Origin: Bradyrhizobium frederickii
GTDB lineage: Bacteria; Pseudomonadota; Alphaproteobacteria; Rhizobiales; Xanthobacteraceae
Length of the DNA: 64,000 bases
Assembly (NCBI RefSeq): GCF_004570865.1
Contig: NZ_SPQS01000010.1
Location: 240,002 to 304,001 of the forward strand
Direction: 5' to 3'
Under the pieces are notes generated by a model, which worked only from the letters and a program-made list of their open reading frames with translations, did not search any database and was not told the origin of the DNA. The position numbers and the translations under genes are program-made. This document shows positions 44,109 to 53,792 of this stretch, in pieces; the first letter of the stretch is position 1; each line of letters opens with the position of its first letter.

Positions 44109-44285
44109 ATGAACGTTAGAGGATCCGGGGCGGGAGGAATGTGCGGCCGATCACAAAAGTGGCAATTGCGTGGGGAAAATCAAGCTCCATACTTCCACCG
44201 CCTTTGTCGGCCAGTCAGCCGTTTGAACGACGCGCCGATCCCGAAACACCCATACAGAGGGCATTACCTCATTTTGCGGATTGCC

Positions 44286-44981
44286 ATGACCGTCTTCCAA
44301 CTGAAACAGCTTGCATCCAGCTCTGTCCGCGCCGCGGCCGACGCGATGGGCTGGCACTACGACCGCGCCGAGCTCATCGCCGACGGCATCATCCACGCGA
44401 TCGGGGTGCTCGCCGGCATCGTCGCGGCCACCGTGCTGGTGGTGCTGACGGCGATCTATGCCGACGCGACCGACGTCGTCGGCGTCTCGATTTACATCGC
44501 CGGCCTGCTCTCGATGCTGGTGCTGTCGGCGACCTATAACCTCTGGCCGGTGTCGCCGGCCAAGTGGCTGCTGCGCCGGTTCGACCATTCCGCGATCTAT
44601 CTCCTGATCGCCGCGACCTACACGCCGTTCATCCTGGAGGTGAAGGACAGCGGGTTCGCGCTGGTGCTGCTCGCCGGCGTCTGGTGCGTCGCCATCCTCG
44701 GCATCGTGCTCAAGCTTTGCTACCCCGGTCGCTTCGACCGCGTCTCGGTCGGCATTTATCTTGCGATGGGCTGGAGCGGCGTGATGCTCTACGATGCCGT
44801 GGTCCGAGCGTTGCCGGCGCTGGTGCTGGGCTTCATCCTGGCCGGCGGACTGCTCTACAGCTTTGGCGTGATCTTCCACGCCTGGCGGCGGCTGCGCTTC
44901 CAGAATGCGATCTGGCACGGCTTTGTCTTGGCCGGCGCGGCATGCCATTATACCGCGGTGCTCGACCTCGTGTTGAGCTGA
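44286..44981 (+). CDS. hemolysin III / PAQR-like family membrane protein
   Basis: A 231-residue protein with seven predicted membrane helices. Conserved hydrolase-type residues of the HlyIII/PAQR superfamily are in place: ADGIIHAIG in the first helix (His37), RRFDHSAIYLLIAATYTP in the middle, and IWHGFVLAGAACHYTAVL in the last helix. The family name comes from one hemolytic homologue; a zinc-dependent membrane hydrolase role is now considered more likely, so toxin activity should not be assumed. ATG 44286 matches the family start; the frame continues upstream without support. Monocistronic. Confidence 0.9.
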   Translation: MTVFQLKQLASSSVRAAADAMGWHYDRAELIADGIIHAIGVLAGIVAATVLVVLTAIYADATDVVGVSIYIAGLLSMLVLSATYNLWPVSPAKWLLRRFDHSAIYLLIAATYTPFILEVKDSGFALVLLAGVWCVAILGIVLKLCYPGRFDRVSVGIYLAMGWSGVMLYDAVVRALPALVLGFILAGGLLYSFGVIFHAWRRLRFQNAIWHGFVLAGAACHYTAVLDLVLS

Positions 44982-45046
44982 ACAAGCTCCGCGCCGCGGA
45001 ATAAGCAGCGCGGTGCAAGGCGGTATAAGACAAGAGGAGACGTCGC

Positions 45047-45841
45047 ATGCAGGTGACCGGCAAGGTGGTGGTCGTCACGGGCGGCGCAAACGGCATCGGC
45101 AAGGCGCTGTGCGAGGCGTTTGACAATGCGGGCGCGGCCAAGGTCGTCGTCGCGGATATGGATGCTGCCAATGCCAGGGCGGTCGCCGCCATGGTGAATG
45201 GCGCGGCCTTCAAATGCGACGTCGCGCAAGAGAAGGACCTTGCGCATGTCATCGAGGAGACCGAACGGCAGTTCGGTCCCATCGACCTGTTCTGCTCCAA
45301 TGCCGGCATCGGCGGCGGCTTCGATCCGATGTCGGAAAATGCCGGCGGCGCCTCCGACGAGCCGTGGCAGCGCAGCTGGGCGATCCACGTCATGGCCCAT
45401 GTCTACGCGGCGCGGCATCTCGTCCCGCGCATGAAGGCGCGCGGCGGCGGCTATTTCCTCAACACCGTCTCGGCCGCGGGTCTGCTGTCGCAGGTCGGCA
45501 GCCCGGCCTATTCGACGACCAAGCACGCCGCGGTGGGCTTTGCCGAGAATCTCGCGATCTCACACAAGGCCCACAACATCAAGGTCTCGATCCTCTGCCC
45601 GCAGGGCGTCGACACCAACATGCTGCGCTCGATTCCGAAGGGCCCGCAATCCGGCGACGGCGACCTCACGCCCGAGCAGGTCGCGAAAGACGTGCTCGCC
45701 GGCCTCGATCAGGAGACGTTCCTGATCCTGCCGCACCCCCAGGTGCTCGGCTACATGCGCAAGAAGACCGAAAACTACGACCGCTGGATCGGCGGCATGG
45801 CCAAGATCCAGGCCAGGATGCGGGAAGAGTTCGGGAAGTGA
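45047..45841 (+). CDS. SDR family oxidoreductase
   Basis: A 264-residue classical short-chain dehydrogenase. NAD(P)-binding TGGANGIG at 11-18, the adenine-pocket Asp in ADMDAANA, the NAGIGGG motif, and the catalytic YSTTK with its serine in NTVSAAG. An AGGAGA ribosome site precedes ATG 45047. The C-terminal region (ILPHPQVLGYMRKKTENYDRW) is typical of a subgroup often annotated as general alcohol/ketone dehydrogenases. Substrate unknown; no operon partner. Confidence 0.9.
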   Translation: MQVTGKVVVVTGGANGIGKALCEAFDNAGAAKVVVADMDAANARAVAAMVNGAAFKCDVAQEKDLAHVIEETERQFGPIDLFCSNAGIGGGFDPMSENAGGASDEPWQRSWAIHVMAHVYAARHLVPRMKARGGGYFLNTVSAAGLLSQVGSPAYSTTKHAAVGFAENLAISHKAHNIKVSILCPQGVDTNMLRSIPKGPQSGDGDLTPEQVAKDVLAGLDQETFLILPHPQVLGYMRKKTENYDRWIGGMAKIQARMREEFGK

Positions 45842-45858
45842 CCGCCACAGCTGACGCT

Positions 45859-45960
45859 GTCATGCCCCGCGAAGGCGGGGCATCCAGTACGCCGCGGCCT
45901 ATCGATTGAACAGCGACCGTTCCGGAGTACTGGATCGCCCGGTCAAGCCGGGCGATGACA
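45859..45960. repeat. intergenic palindromic repeat, family B
   Basis: GTCATGCCCCGCGAAGGCGG, CATCCAGTACGCCGCGGCC, variable centre, GGAGTACTGGATCGCCCGG, AAGCCGGGCGATGACA. Second copy of the 24487-24590 element, between convergent genes. Confidence 0.88.
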
Positions 45961-45972
45961 CAGAGAGTGCAG

Positions 45973-46434
45973 CTACGCCGCACTCCGCCCCACCTCCTCC
46001 TCCCGGCTCGCCCGCAGCGCCCGCGCATAGAGCATCATCCCCTCGCGCACCGTGCGCTGTTCCGCCTCCGTCAACGCCGCCAGCGCGCCGCGCACCTGCT
46101 GCCGGCCGAAGGCGTGCAGCGCCTCCAGCGTGCGCCGGCCCTTCGCGGTCAGCGACAGCCTCTTGCTGCGGGCGTCGAGCTCGTCCGGCGTCTCGCGCAA
46201 CTCGCCGCAATCGATCAGCTTGCGCACCAGGCGGCTGACGCTGGATTTCTCCAGCCGCAGGAAATCGCCGAGCTCGCCCGAGGTCATCGGGCCGCGGATG
46301 CCGATCTCCAGGATGGTGTGGACGGCGGACGGCGGATAGTCCGATGCCGCCACCGTCGCATCCATGAAGCCGAGCTCGCGCACCATCAAGCGCGAGGCGG
46401 CGCGGACGTCGTCGATCAGCAAAAGCTCGGCCAT
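45973..46434 (-). CDS. MarR family transcriptional regulator
   Basis: A 153-residue MarR protein with the winged-helix core SGELGDFLRLEKSSVSRLVRKLIDCGELRE and the wing DARSKRLSLTAKG. ATG 46434 has AGGAG 6 bp upstream; the longer frame begins inside the operator. It is divergent from an SDR gene, with a perfect 27-bp palindrome in between, the expected place for its binding site. Autoregulation and control of the SDR gene, relieved by a small ligand, is the standard MarR model and is inferred here. Confidence 0.9.
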   Translation of the reverse strand: MAELLLIDDVRAASRLMVRELGFMDATVAASDYPPSAVHTILEIGIRGPMTSGELGDFLRLEKSSVSRLVRKLIDCGELRETPDELDARSKRLSLTAKGRRTLEALHAFGRQQVRGALAALTEAEQRTVREGMMLYARALRASREEEVGRSAA

Positions 46435-46447
46435 CCTTGACTCCTGG

Positions 46448-46474
46448 CATATAGTTGTATCATACAACTATATG
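46448..46474. promoter_or_regulatory. perfect 27-bp palindrome, probable MarR operator
   Basis: Two 13-bp arms, CATATAGTTGTAT and ATACAACTATATG, flank a single central C (46461) with no mismatch. It lies between the marR-type gene (start 46434) and the divergent SDR gene (start 46511). It is strikingly AT-rich in a GC-rich genome. Arms of this size and spacing suit a MarR dimer. Confidence 0.85.
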
Positions 46475-46510
46475 GGCGCAACGGCGCGCGCAAGCGTCTT
46501 GGAGTCGATC

Positions 46511-47287
46511 ATGAGCGGAGCTTTGCCGACGGCGATGCGAATGACGGGCAAGATCTGCCTGATCACCGGCGGCGGCAGCGGCATTGGTCGCGCCACCGCG
46601 CTGCGGATGGCATCCGAGGGCGCCGAGACGATCCTGATCGCGGGCCGCCGCGAGGCCGAGATCGAGGCGACCGCCGCGTCGTGCCGCGAGCACGGCACGG
46701 AGGCGATTGCGCTCCAGACCGACATCACGCGCGAGGACGAGGTCGAACGGCTGGTCCGTACGGCCGTCGAGCGCTGTGGCCGGCTCGACGTCGCCTTCAA
46801 CAATGCCGGCTTCCAGGAGCGGCGGGCGCCGCTGGAACAGCAGGGCACCGAGATCTACGACAGCGTGTTCGACACCAATGTCCGCGCGCTGTTCCTGTGC
46901 CTGCGCCACCAATTGCCTGTCATGCTGGCGCAGGGGCGCGGCAGCATCGTGGTCAACGCCTCCGTCAGCGGCGTGCGCAATCCCAATCCCGGCTTCTCGC
47001 TCTATTCGGCCTCGAAGGCCGCCGCAATCTCGCTGACGCGCTCGGCGGCGCTGGAGAACGCCCCGCGCGGCATCCGCATCAACGCGATCGCGCCCGGCCG
47101 TGTCGTCACCGACATGATGCTGCGCGCCGGTGTCGGCGACGTCGCGACGGTGAGCGCCGGCCTGCCGCTGCGGCGGATGGGGAGCCCGGAAGAAGTGGCG
47201 GAGGCCGTGGTGTGGCTGTCGTCGGATGCGTCATCCTACGTCGTCGGGCATGTGCTGGCCGCGGACGGCGGATTTCTGGCGTCGTAG
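46511..47287 (+). CDS. SDR family oxidoreductase, probable MarR target
   Basis: A 258-residue short-chain dehydrogenase: TGGGSGIG at 19-26, NNAGFQERRAP, catalytic serine in NASVSGV and YSASK, and a C-terminal GRVVTDMMLRAG / VVGHVLAADGGFLAS typical of FabG-like SDRs. ATG 46511 has GGAG 6 bp upstream. It is transcribed away from the MarR regulator across the palindromic operator. The substrate may be related to the regulator's ligand, for example a quinone or aromatic aldehyde, but nothing in the sequence identifies it. Confidence 0.9.
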   Translation: MSGALPTAMRMTGKICLITGGGSGIGRATALRMASEGAETILIAGRREAEIEATAASCREHGTEAIALQTDITREDEVERLVRTAVERCGRLDVAFNNAGFQERRAPLEQQGTEIYDSVFDTNVRALFLCLRHQLPVMLAQGRGSIVVNASVSGVRNPNPGFSLYSASKAAAISLTRSAALENAPRGIRINAIAPGRVVTDMMLRAGVGDVATVSAGLPLRRMGSPEEVAEAVVWLSSDASSYVVGHVLAADGGFLAS

Positions 47288-47290
47288 TGT

Positions 47291-47368
47291 CGTAGCCCGG
47301 ATGAGCGAAGCGACATCCGGGACCTTTGGTGCAGCCCCCCGGATATCGCTGCGCTCATCCGGGATACG
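47291..47368. repeat. intergenic inverted repeat, family F (GTAGCCCGGATGAGCG type)
   Basis: GTAGCCCGGATGAGCGAAGC, GACATCCGGGACC facing CCCGGATATCGCTGCGCTCA, TCCGGGATAC. A second copy lies at 56649-56726. Located between convergent genes. Confidence 0.85.
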
Positions 47369-47373
47369 GCACC

Positions 47374-48996
<1,623 letters not shown>

Positions 48997-49017
48997 GGTT
49001 TCCGTCCCCTTCTTATT

Positions 49018-49123
49018 CCTCATCCTGAGGAACGCGTCTTCGCGCGTCTCGAAGGATGAAGGCCCGGCTGGTGGCCTCGCCCTTCGAGACGCGCGCGAAG
49101 GGCGCGCTCCTCAGGGTGAGGGT
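49018..49123. repeat. intergenic palindromic repeat, family E
   Basis: CCTCATCCTGAGGAACGCG, CGTCTCGAAGGATGAAGGCC, CGCCCTTCGAGACGCGCGCG, GCGCGCTCCTCAGGGTGAGG. Related to 4966-5082; sits between the hydratase and decarboxylase genes. Confidence 0.85.
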
Positions 49124-49164
49124 CTAACTTCCTACATCGCTGTTCGCAACGATGCGGACGGAGC

Positions 49165-50016
49165 TCACCACACCGCCGTGCCCTTCATGGTCGGCTGCCC
49201 CTCCGCATTCGCGGTCCACAGCTCCATGCCATCAGCGGTCTCGTTGGCATTGACCGAGAACTCGCTGCCCTCGAACAGCGGCTGGAGCCCGCGATAGCTG
49301 AACTTCTTCGGCGCCTTGCCACCGTTCAGCCTGGCCGCCATCTCGATGATCAGCGCGGCCTGCAACGGCCCGTGGAAGATCAGGCCCGGATAACCCTCGA
49401 CCTTGGTGACGTAGTCGCGGTCGTAATGGATGCGGTGGCCGTTGAAGGTCAGGGCGGAATAGCGGAACAGCAGCACGGGATCGGAGACATGGGTCTCGCG
49501 GTGCTGCGCCTTCGGCGGCGGAGGCGGAGCCTTCGCGCTCCCTGGCGCGCTGCTGGTCATCTCGCGATAGACGATGTCCTGCCGCTCGCGGATGGCGGTG
49601 CCGCGTGGCGAGGAGATGCTGTGCTCGACCGAGACGAAGCACAGCGTGCCGGTGGAGCCTGATTTCACTTGCACATCGGCGATACGTGAGGTCCGTGTCG
49701 ATTCATCGCCGACGCGCAGCGGCTGCACGAACTCGATCTCGCCGCCGGCCCACATCCGGCGCGGCAGCGGCACCGGCGGCAGGAAGCCGCCGCGGGTCGG
49801 GTGGCCGTCGGGCCCGAGCATCGACATCGGAAACACCGGCTGCGCCAGGCACCAATGCACCGTGAACGGCGCGGCGTCGCCTGTCTTGGGTTCGCCGACC
49901 TCCTGGAACAGCGTCGCGCGCAGGCCCATGACGAGCTGCGCGGTGACGATGTCGGTGGCCTCCGTGCTGCGGCCGATCCATTGCCGCAAGTGGTCGATGT
50001 CGAGCTTCTCGGTCAT
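49165..50016 (-). CDS. MaoC/FAS1-like acyl-CoA hydratase (mesaconyl/itaconyl-CoA hydratase type)
   Basis: A 283-residue two-hotdog hydratase. The N-terminal half is a FAS1-like dehydratase domain (RMWAGGEIEFVQPLRVGDES); the C-terminal half has the hydratase-2 signature near residues 186-200 (YSALTFNGHRIHYDRDY) with catalytic Asp/His. This layout is shared with mesaconyl-C4-CoA hydratase and fungal-type HTD2. Located 15 bp after a CaiB-type CoA-transferase and downstream of an acyl-CoA dehydrogenase, it should hydrate the enoyl-CoA they generate. The exact acyl group is not known. Confidence 0.87.
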   Translation of the reverse strand: MTEKLDIDHLRQWIGRSTEATDIVTAQLVMGLRATLFQEVGEPKTGDAAPFTVHWCLAQPVFPMSMLGPDGHPTRGGFLPPVPLPRRMWAGGEIEFVQPLRVGDESTRTSRIADVQVKSGSTGTLCFVSVEHSISSPRGTAIRERQDIVYREMTSSAPGSAKAPPPPPKAQHRETHVSDPVLLFRYSALTFNGHRIHYDRDYVTKVEGYPGLIFHGPLQAALIIEMAARLNGGKAPKKFSYRGLQPLFEGSEFSVNANETADGMELWTANAEGQPTMKGTAVW

Positions 50017-50031
50017 GACGCCCTCGCTCTG

Positions 50032-51132
50032 TTACTTCTTCTGGGGCTTTTCGCCGATCGCGGGCACGGCACCATAGCTGCGCGTCTCGCCGACGACGAT
50101 CGGCGCCGGCGCGGGATAGCTGACACGGCCGTTCGGCGTGTCGACCTCGATGCGGCGCAGATGCGGATGGTTGGTGAGGTCGGCCATGGTGTTGACCTCG
50201 GCAAAGGCGATGTCGGCGTCCGACAGCCGCTTCAACAGCTCGTCGCGCGTCAGCTTGCCGAAGATATCCGCGACCGTCTTGTCGGTGAAGTCGCGGTTGC
50301 GCACGCGTTCGACCATGTTGGCAACGCGCGGATCGGCGGGCAAATCGGGTTGATCCAGCACCTTCGCGCACAGCGTCTTCCATTCGCGCTCGCTCTGGAT
50401 CGAGATCAAAATGTCCTTGCCGTCCTTCGAGGTGAACACGCCATAGGGCGCGATCGAGGGATGGCGCAGGCCCATGCGCTTGGGCGGATTGCCGGCCTCG
50501 GAATTGAGCAGCGGCACCGTGCACCAGTCCGCCATCACGTCGAACATGGAGATGCGGATGTCGGCGCCCCTGCCGGTGCGCCCGCGGGCGATCAGCGCTT
50601 CCAGGATCGCCGCATGGGCGGTGGCGCCGGTCGCCACGTCCACGATCGACATGCCGACGCGCGAGGCGCCATCAGGGTTGCCGGTGATCGAGGCAAGCCC
50701 GCTCTCGGCCTGGATCAGCAGGTCATAGGCCTTGCGGTGGGCGTAGGGGCCTTCATCGCCATAGCCGGTGATGGTGCAGGAGATCAGCTTCGGATAGTCC
50801 TTCAAGAGCCGTTCGCGGGAGAAGCCGAGCTTGTCCATCGAGCCCGGCTTGAGGTTCTGGATCAGCACGTCGGCGCTGGCGATCAGCTTCTCCAGCTCGG
50901 CGCAGCCTTCTTTCGTTGCAAGGTCGACCACGACCGATTGCTTGCCGCGGTTGAGCCAGACGAAATAGCTGCTCTGGCCTTTGGCCGCCGCGTCATAGCC
51001 GCGGGCGAAATCGCCTTCGGGCCGCTCGATCTTGATCACCTCCGCGCCGGCATCCGCCAGGCGCGAGGAGCAGAACGGCGCCGCGACCGCCTGCTCGACC
51101 GCGATCACCCTGATCCCGTCAAGTGCTCCCAT
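50032..51132 (-). CDS. CaiB/BaiF family CoA-transferase
   Basis: A 366-residue family III CoA-transferase: LDGIRVIAVEQAVAAPFCSSRLADAGAEVIKIERPEGD at the N-terminus, VLIQNLKPGSMDKLG, catalytic Asp165 in MSIVDVATGATAHAAI, and a C-terminal segment SIAPYGVFTSKDGKDILIS. It resembles the succinyl-CoA:dicarboxylate or hydroxyacid transferases (citramalate/mesaconate type). It starts 9 bp after the acyl-CoA dehydrogenase stop and precedes the hydratase by 15 bp. Likely role: activation of the pathway acid, probably with succinyl-CoA as donor; this is inference from the family. Confidence 0.88.
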   Translation of the reverse strand: MGALDGIRVIAVEQAVAAPFCSSRLADAGAEVIKIERPEGDFARGYDAAAKGQSSYFVWLNRGKQSVVVDLATKEGCAELEKLIASADVLIQNLKPGSMDKLGFSRERLLKDYPKLISCTITGYGDEGPYAHRKAYDLLIQAESGLASITGNPDGASRVGMSIVDVATGATAHAAILEALIARGRTGRGADIRISMFDVMADWCTVPLLNSEAGNPPKRMGLRHPSIAPYGVFTSKDGKDILISIQSEREWKTLCAKVLDQPDLPADPRVANMVERVRNRDFTDKTVADIFGKLTRDELLKRLSDADIAFAEVNTMADLTNHPHLRRIEVDTPNGRVSYPAPAPIVVGETRSYGAVPAIGEKPQKK

Positions 51133-51141
51133 GGCCGGACC

Positions 51142-52311
51142 TCAGTACGAGCGCGGCATGCCGAGCACGTGCTCGGCGACGAAGGAGAGCACGAGGTTGG
51201 TCGAGATCGGCGCCACCTGGTACAGCCGCGTCTCGCGGAACTTGCGCTCCACGTCGTATTCCTCGGCGAAGCCGAAGCCGCCATGGGTCTGGATGCAGGC
51301 GTTCGCCGCTTCCCAGGACGCATCGGCAGCCAGCATCTTGGCCATGTTGGCCTCTGCGCCGCAGTCGAGCCCGGCCTCGTATTTGCGCGTCGCTTCCTTC
51401 ACCATCAGCTCGGCCGCGCGCATCGAGGCATAGGCCTTGGCGATCGGGAACTGGATGCCCTGATTTTGCCCGATCGGTCGGCCGAACACGGCGCGCTCCT
51501 TGGCGTAGTTCGTGGCCTTGGCGATGAACCATTTGGCGTCGCCGACGCATTCGGCGGCGATCAGGATGCGCTCGGCATTCATGCCGGAGAGGATGTAGCG
51601 AAAGCCCTTGCCTTCCTCGCCGATCAGGTTCTCCGCCGGCACCTTCATGTCGGTAAAGAACACTTCGGTGGTGGCGTGGTTCATCATGGTGCGGATCGGG
51701 CGGATCTCGAGGCCGTTGTTCTTGGCCTCGCGCATATCGACGATGAACACCGACAGGCCGTCGGTGCGTTTCTTGGCCTGCTCCTTCGGCGTGGTGCGCG
51801 CCAGCAGCACCATCAGGTCGGAATGCTCGGCGCGGCTGGTCCAGATCTTCTGGCCGTTGACGATGTAGCTGTCGTTGCCTTCCTTGCGCGCGAACGTCTT
51901 CAGCGAGGATGTGTCGGTGCCGCTGGTCGGCTCGGTGACGCCGAAGGCCTGCAGCCTCAACTCGCCGCTCGCGATCTTCGGCAGGTACTTTGCCTTCTGC
52001 TCGGCGTTGCCGTGCCGCAGCACGGTGCCCATCGTGTACATCTGGGCGTGGCAGCCGCCGCCGTTGCAGCCGGCGCGCTGGATCTCTTCCAGGATCGCCG
52101 CCGCGGCCGAAAGCTTCAGGCCGGCGCCGCCATATTCCTCGGGGATCAGCACCGAGAGATAGCCGGCCTCGGTCAGCGCATCGACGAACGCCTTGGGATA
52201 GGCCATCTCGCGATCGAGCTTGCGCCAGTATTCGCCGGGAAACTGCGCGCAGAGCTTTGCGACGGCTTCGCGGATGTCGGCGTAATCTTCGGTGTGGTGT
52301 TCTTCGCTCAT
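51142..52311 (-). CDS. acyl-CoA dehydrogenase
   Basis: A 389-residue acyl-CoA dehydrogenase, first gene of the LysR-linked operon. FAD-domain signatures are VTEPTSGTDTSSLKTFA, NGQKIWTSRAEHSDLMVLLA and QTHGGFGFAEEYDVERKFRE. The C-terminal motif is RLYQVAPISTNL: the glutamate of the usual YEGT motif is replaced by Gln, so this protein must use another base or represents a subgroup with a different reaction. It oxidises the acyl-CoA made by the downstream CoA-transferase, in the simplest reading. The upstream 125-bp gap faces a LysR gene and contains a palindrome. Confidence 0.88.
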   Translation of the reverse strand: MSEEHHTEDYADIREAVAKLCAQFPGEYWRKLDREMAYPKAFVDALTEAGYLSVLIPEEYGGAGLKLSAAAAILEEIQRAGCNGGGCHAQMYTMGTVLRHGNAEQKAKYLPKIASGELRLQAFGVTEPTSGTDTSSLKTFARKEGNDSYIVNGQKIWTSRAEHSDLMVLLARTTPKEQAKKRTDGLSVFIVDMREAKNNGLEIRPIRTMMNHATTEVFFTDMKVPAENLIGEEGKGFRYILSGMNAERILIAAECVGDAKWFIAKATNYAKERAVFGRPIGQNQGIQFPIAKAYASMRAAELMVKEATRKYEAGLDCGAEANMAKMLAADASWEAANACIQTHGGFGFAEEYDVERKFRETRLYQVAPISTNLVLSFVAEHVLGMPRSY

Positions 52312-52358
52312 GGCGTTTCCCGTTCCTAGCGGCAGTTAAGATAACGCCGGCCAATCCC

Positions 52359-52382
52359 CTGGCGTTGTGAAAACAACGCCAG
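52359..52382. promoter_or_regulatory. perfect inverted repeat in LysR/acyl-CoA operon intergenic region
   Basis: CTGGCGTTGT and ACAACGCCAG are exact complements separated by GAAA. The core TTGT-GAAA-ACAA also fits the T-N11-A pattern of LysR-type sites. It is centred about 60-65 bp from both start codons (52311 minus, 52437 plus). Confidence 0.7.
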
Positions 52383-52436
52383 CCCCCTATGCTCATTTGT
52401 TATAGCGTATGAAGTAGCCTTCCAGGATTGGCAAGC

Positions 52437-53357
52437 ATGGATTTCCGGCAGCTCAGGACCTTCAGTTGCGTGGCGGAGCTCGGCAGCCTCTCCAAGGCCT
52501 CCGACACGCTGCGCGTGGCGCAGCCGGCGCTTTCCAGGCAGATCAAGCTGCTGGAACACGAGCTGCGCACTGAACTCTTCACCCGCAACGGCCGCGGCAT
52601 GGTGCTGACCGAAGCCGGCCGGCTGCTGCTGGCGCGCACCTCCGGCATCGTGCGGCAGATCGACCAGATCCGCGACGACATCCAGTCGTCCCAAGGGCCG
52701 CCGTCCGGCCAGGTCGTGCTCGGCCTCGTTCCGACCGTGAGCTGCGTGCTGTCGGCGCGCTTTGCGCGGCGCTGCGTCGAGAAGTTTCCCGGCATCTCGC
52801 TGCGCATCGTCGAGAGCTACAGCGGCCATCTGGTCGAATGGCTGCATCGCGGCGAGATGGATCTCGCCATCCTCTACGGCCGCTCCGCCGATCTGCATCT
52901 CAACGTGCAGAGCCTGGGGCGCGACAACATCGTCGCGGTCGGGCCGCGCGGCTGCGGCCTTGTGCGCAAGAAGAGCGTCGACATCGGCTGGCTGCTGCGG
53001 CAGCGGCTGGTGCTGCCCTCTCATTCCCACGGCCTCCGCGCGCTGATCGAGCACGCGGCCGCCCAGCGCAAGATCAAGCTCAACGTCCAGCTCGAGGCGG
53101 ATTCCTTCCGCGTGCTCACCAGCCTGGTCGAGGAGGGGCTCGGCTTCGCGCTGCTGCCGCCCTCGTCGGTCCATGGCGAGGTCGCGGAGGGGCGGCTGGA
53201 AACCACATCCGTGTCGAAGCCGATGACGCGCGAGCTCATTTTCGCTTCTCCGATCGACCGACCAGTCTCGACGGCTTCGCTGGCGGTCACAGCCCTCCTG
53301 CGCGAGGAAGTCGCCGCCTGCCGCAAGGACGGCGTGTGGGACATCAAGTTGAGCTGA
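52437..53357 (+). CDS. LysR family transcriptional regulator
   Basis: A 306-residue LysR protein: N-terminal winged HTH (FRQLRTFSCVAELGSLSKASDTLRVAQPALSRQIKLLE-type, HTH about 18-37) and a periplasmic-binding-like effector domain (VVLGLVPTVSCVLSARFARRC... LLPPSSVHGEV). ATG 52437 has AGGA 9 bp upstream. It is divergent from the acyl-CoA dehydrogenase/CoA-transferase/hydratase operon, which is its probable target, with the substrate or a CoA ester as likely inducer. The effector domain shows similarity to the NAC/Cbl-like group, but that is a weak reading. Confidence 0.92.
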   Translation: MDFRQLRTFSCVAELGSLSKASDTLRVAQPALSRQIKLLEHELRTELFTRNGRGMVLTEAGRLLLARTSGIVRQIDQIRDDIQSSQGPPSGQVVLGLVPTVSCVLSARFARRCVEKFPGISLRIVESYSGHLVEWLHRGEMDLAILYGRSADLHLNVQSLGRDNIVAVGPRGCGLVRKKSVDIGWLLRQRLVLPSHSHGLRALIEHAAAQRKIKLNVQLEADSFRVLTSLVEEGLGFALLPPSSVHGEVAEGRLETTSVSKPMTRELIFASPIDRPVSTASLAVTALLREEVAACRKDGVWDIKLS

Positions 53358-53372
53358 CGCGGCTTGTTTTTT

Positions 53373-53520
53373 CGCCTCTCCCCGCTTGCGGGGAGAGGCC
53401 GGAATTTGCGTAGCAAATTCCGGGTGAGGGGGAGTCTCCGCGAGTCCAACTGTCACTGACCTCGCCGAGAGAGCCCCTCACCCCAACCCTCTCCCCGTAA
53501 GAACGGGGCGAGGGAGCGCA
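53373..53520. repeat. intergenic palindromic repeats, family A
   Basis: CGCCTCTCCCCGCTTGCGGG, GAGAGGCCGGAATTTGCGTA, GGGTGAGGGGGAGTCTCCGC, then CCTCACCCCAACCCTCTCCC, GTAAGAACGGGGCGAGGGAG. First repeat in the 435-bp gene-free stretch 53358-53792. Confidence 0.85.
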
Positions 53521-53664
53521 CCGACGTCTCGGCGGTGGTTTAGGACACAAGCTGAGAGCCGGCCCTTCGCATCTGGCGCGAGCTGTCATGCCGAAATTTT
53601 ATAGCGGGGCCAGCACTTTCGAGATGAGAAGGGTGTGAGACGCGCTTTTTAAGCCCACTCTCAG

Positions 53665-53768
53665 TGTCATTGCCCGCGAAGGCGGGCAATCCAGTATTCC
53701 AGAGCCAGCAGTGCATGAGCCGAGAAGCCGCAGCGTACTGGATGCCCCGCCTTCGCCGGGCATGACAG
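53665..53768. repeat. intergenic palindromic repeat, family B
   Basis: GTCATTGCCCGCGAAGGCGG, CAATCCAGTATTCCAGAGCC, variable centre, CGTACTGGATGCCCCGCCTT, CGCCGGGCATGACAGCGG. Third copy of the 24487-24590 element. No gene is visible in the rest of this gap. Confidence 0.87.
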
Positions 53769-53792
53769 CGGAGGTTGAAGAGGCGGCTTGCC

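Noticed and set aside
44286..44981. Hemolysin or virulence toxin
   Set aside because: The hemolysin III name is historical; the sequence is a seven-helix PAQR-like membrane protein without toxin context.
53358..53792. CRISPR-like array because of repeated palindromes
   Set aside because: The repeats are single inverted elements with no regular spacers and no cas genes anywhere in the window.
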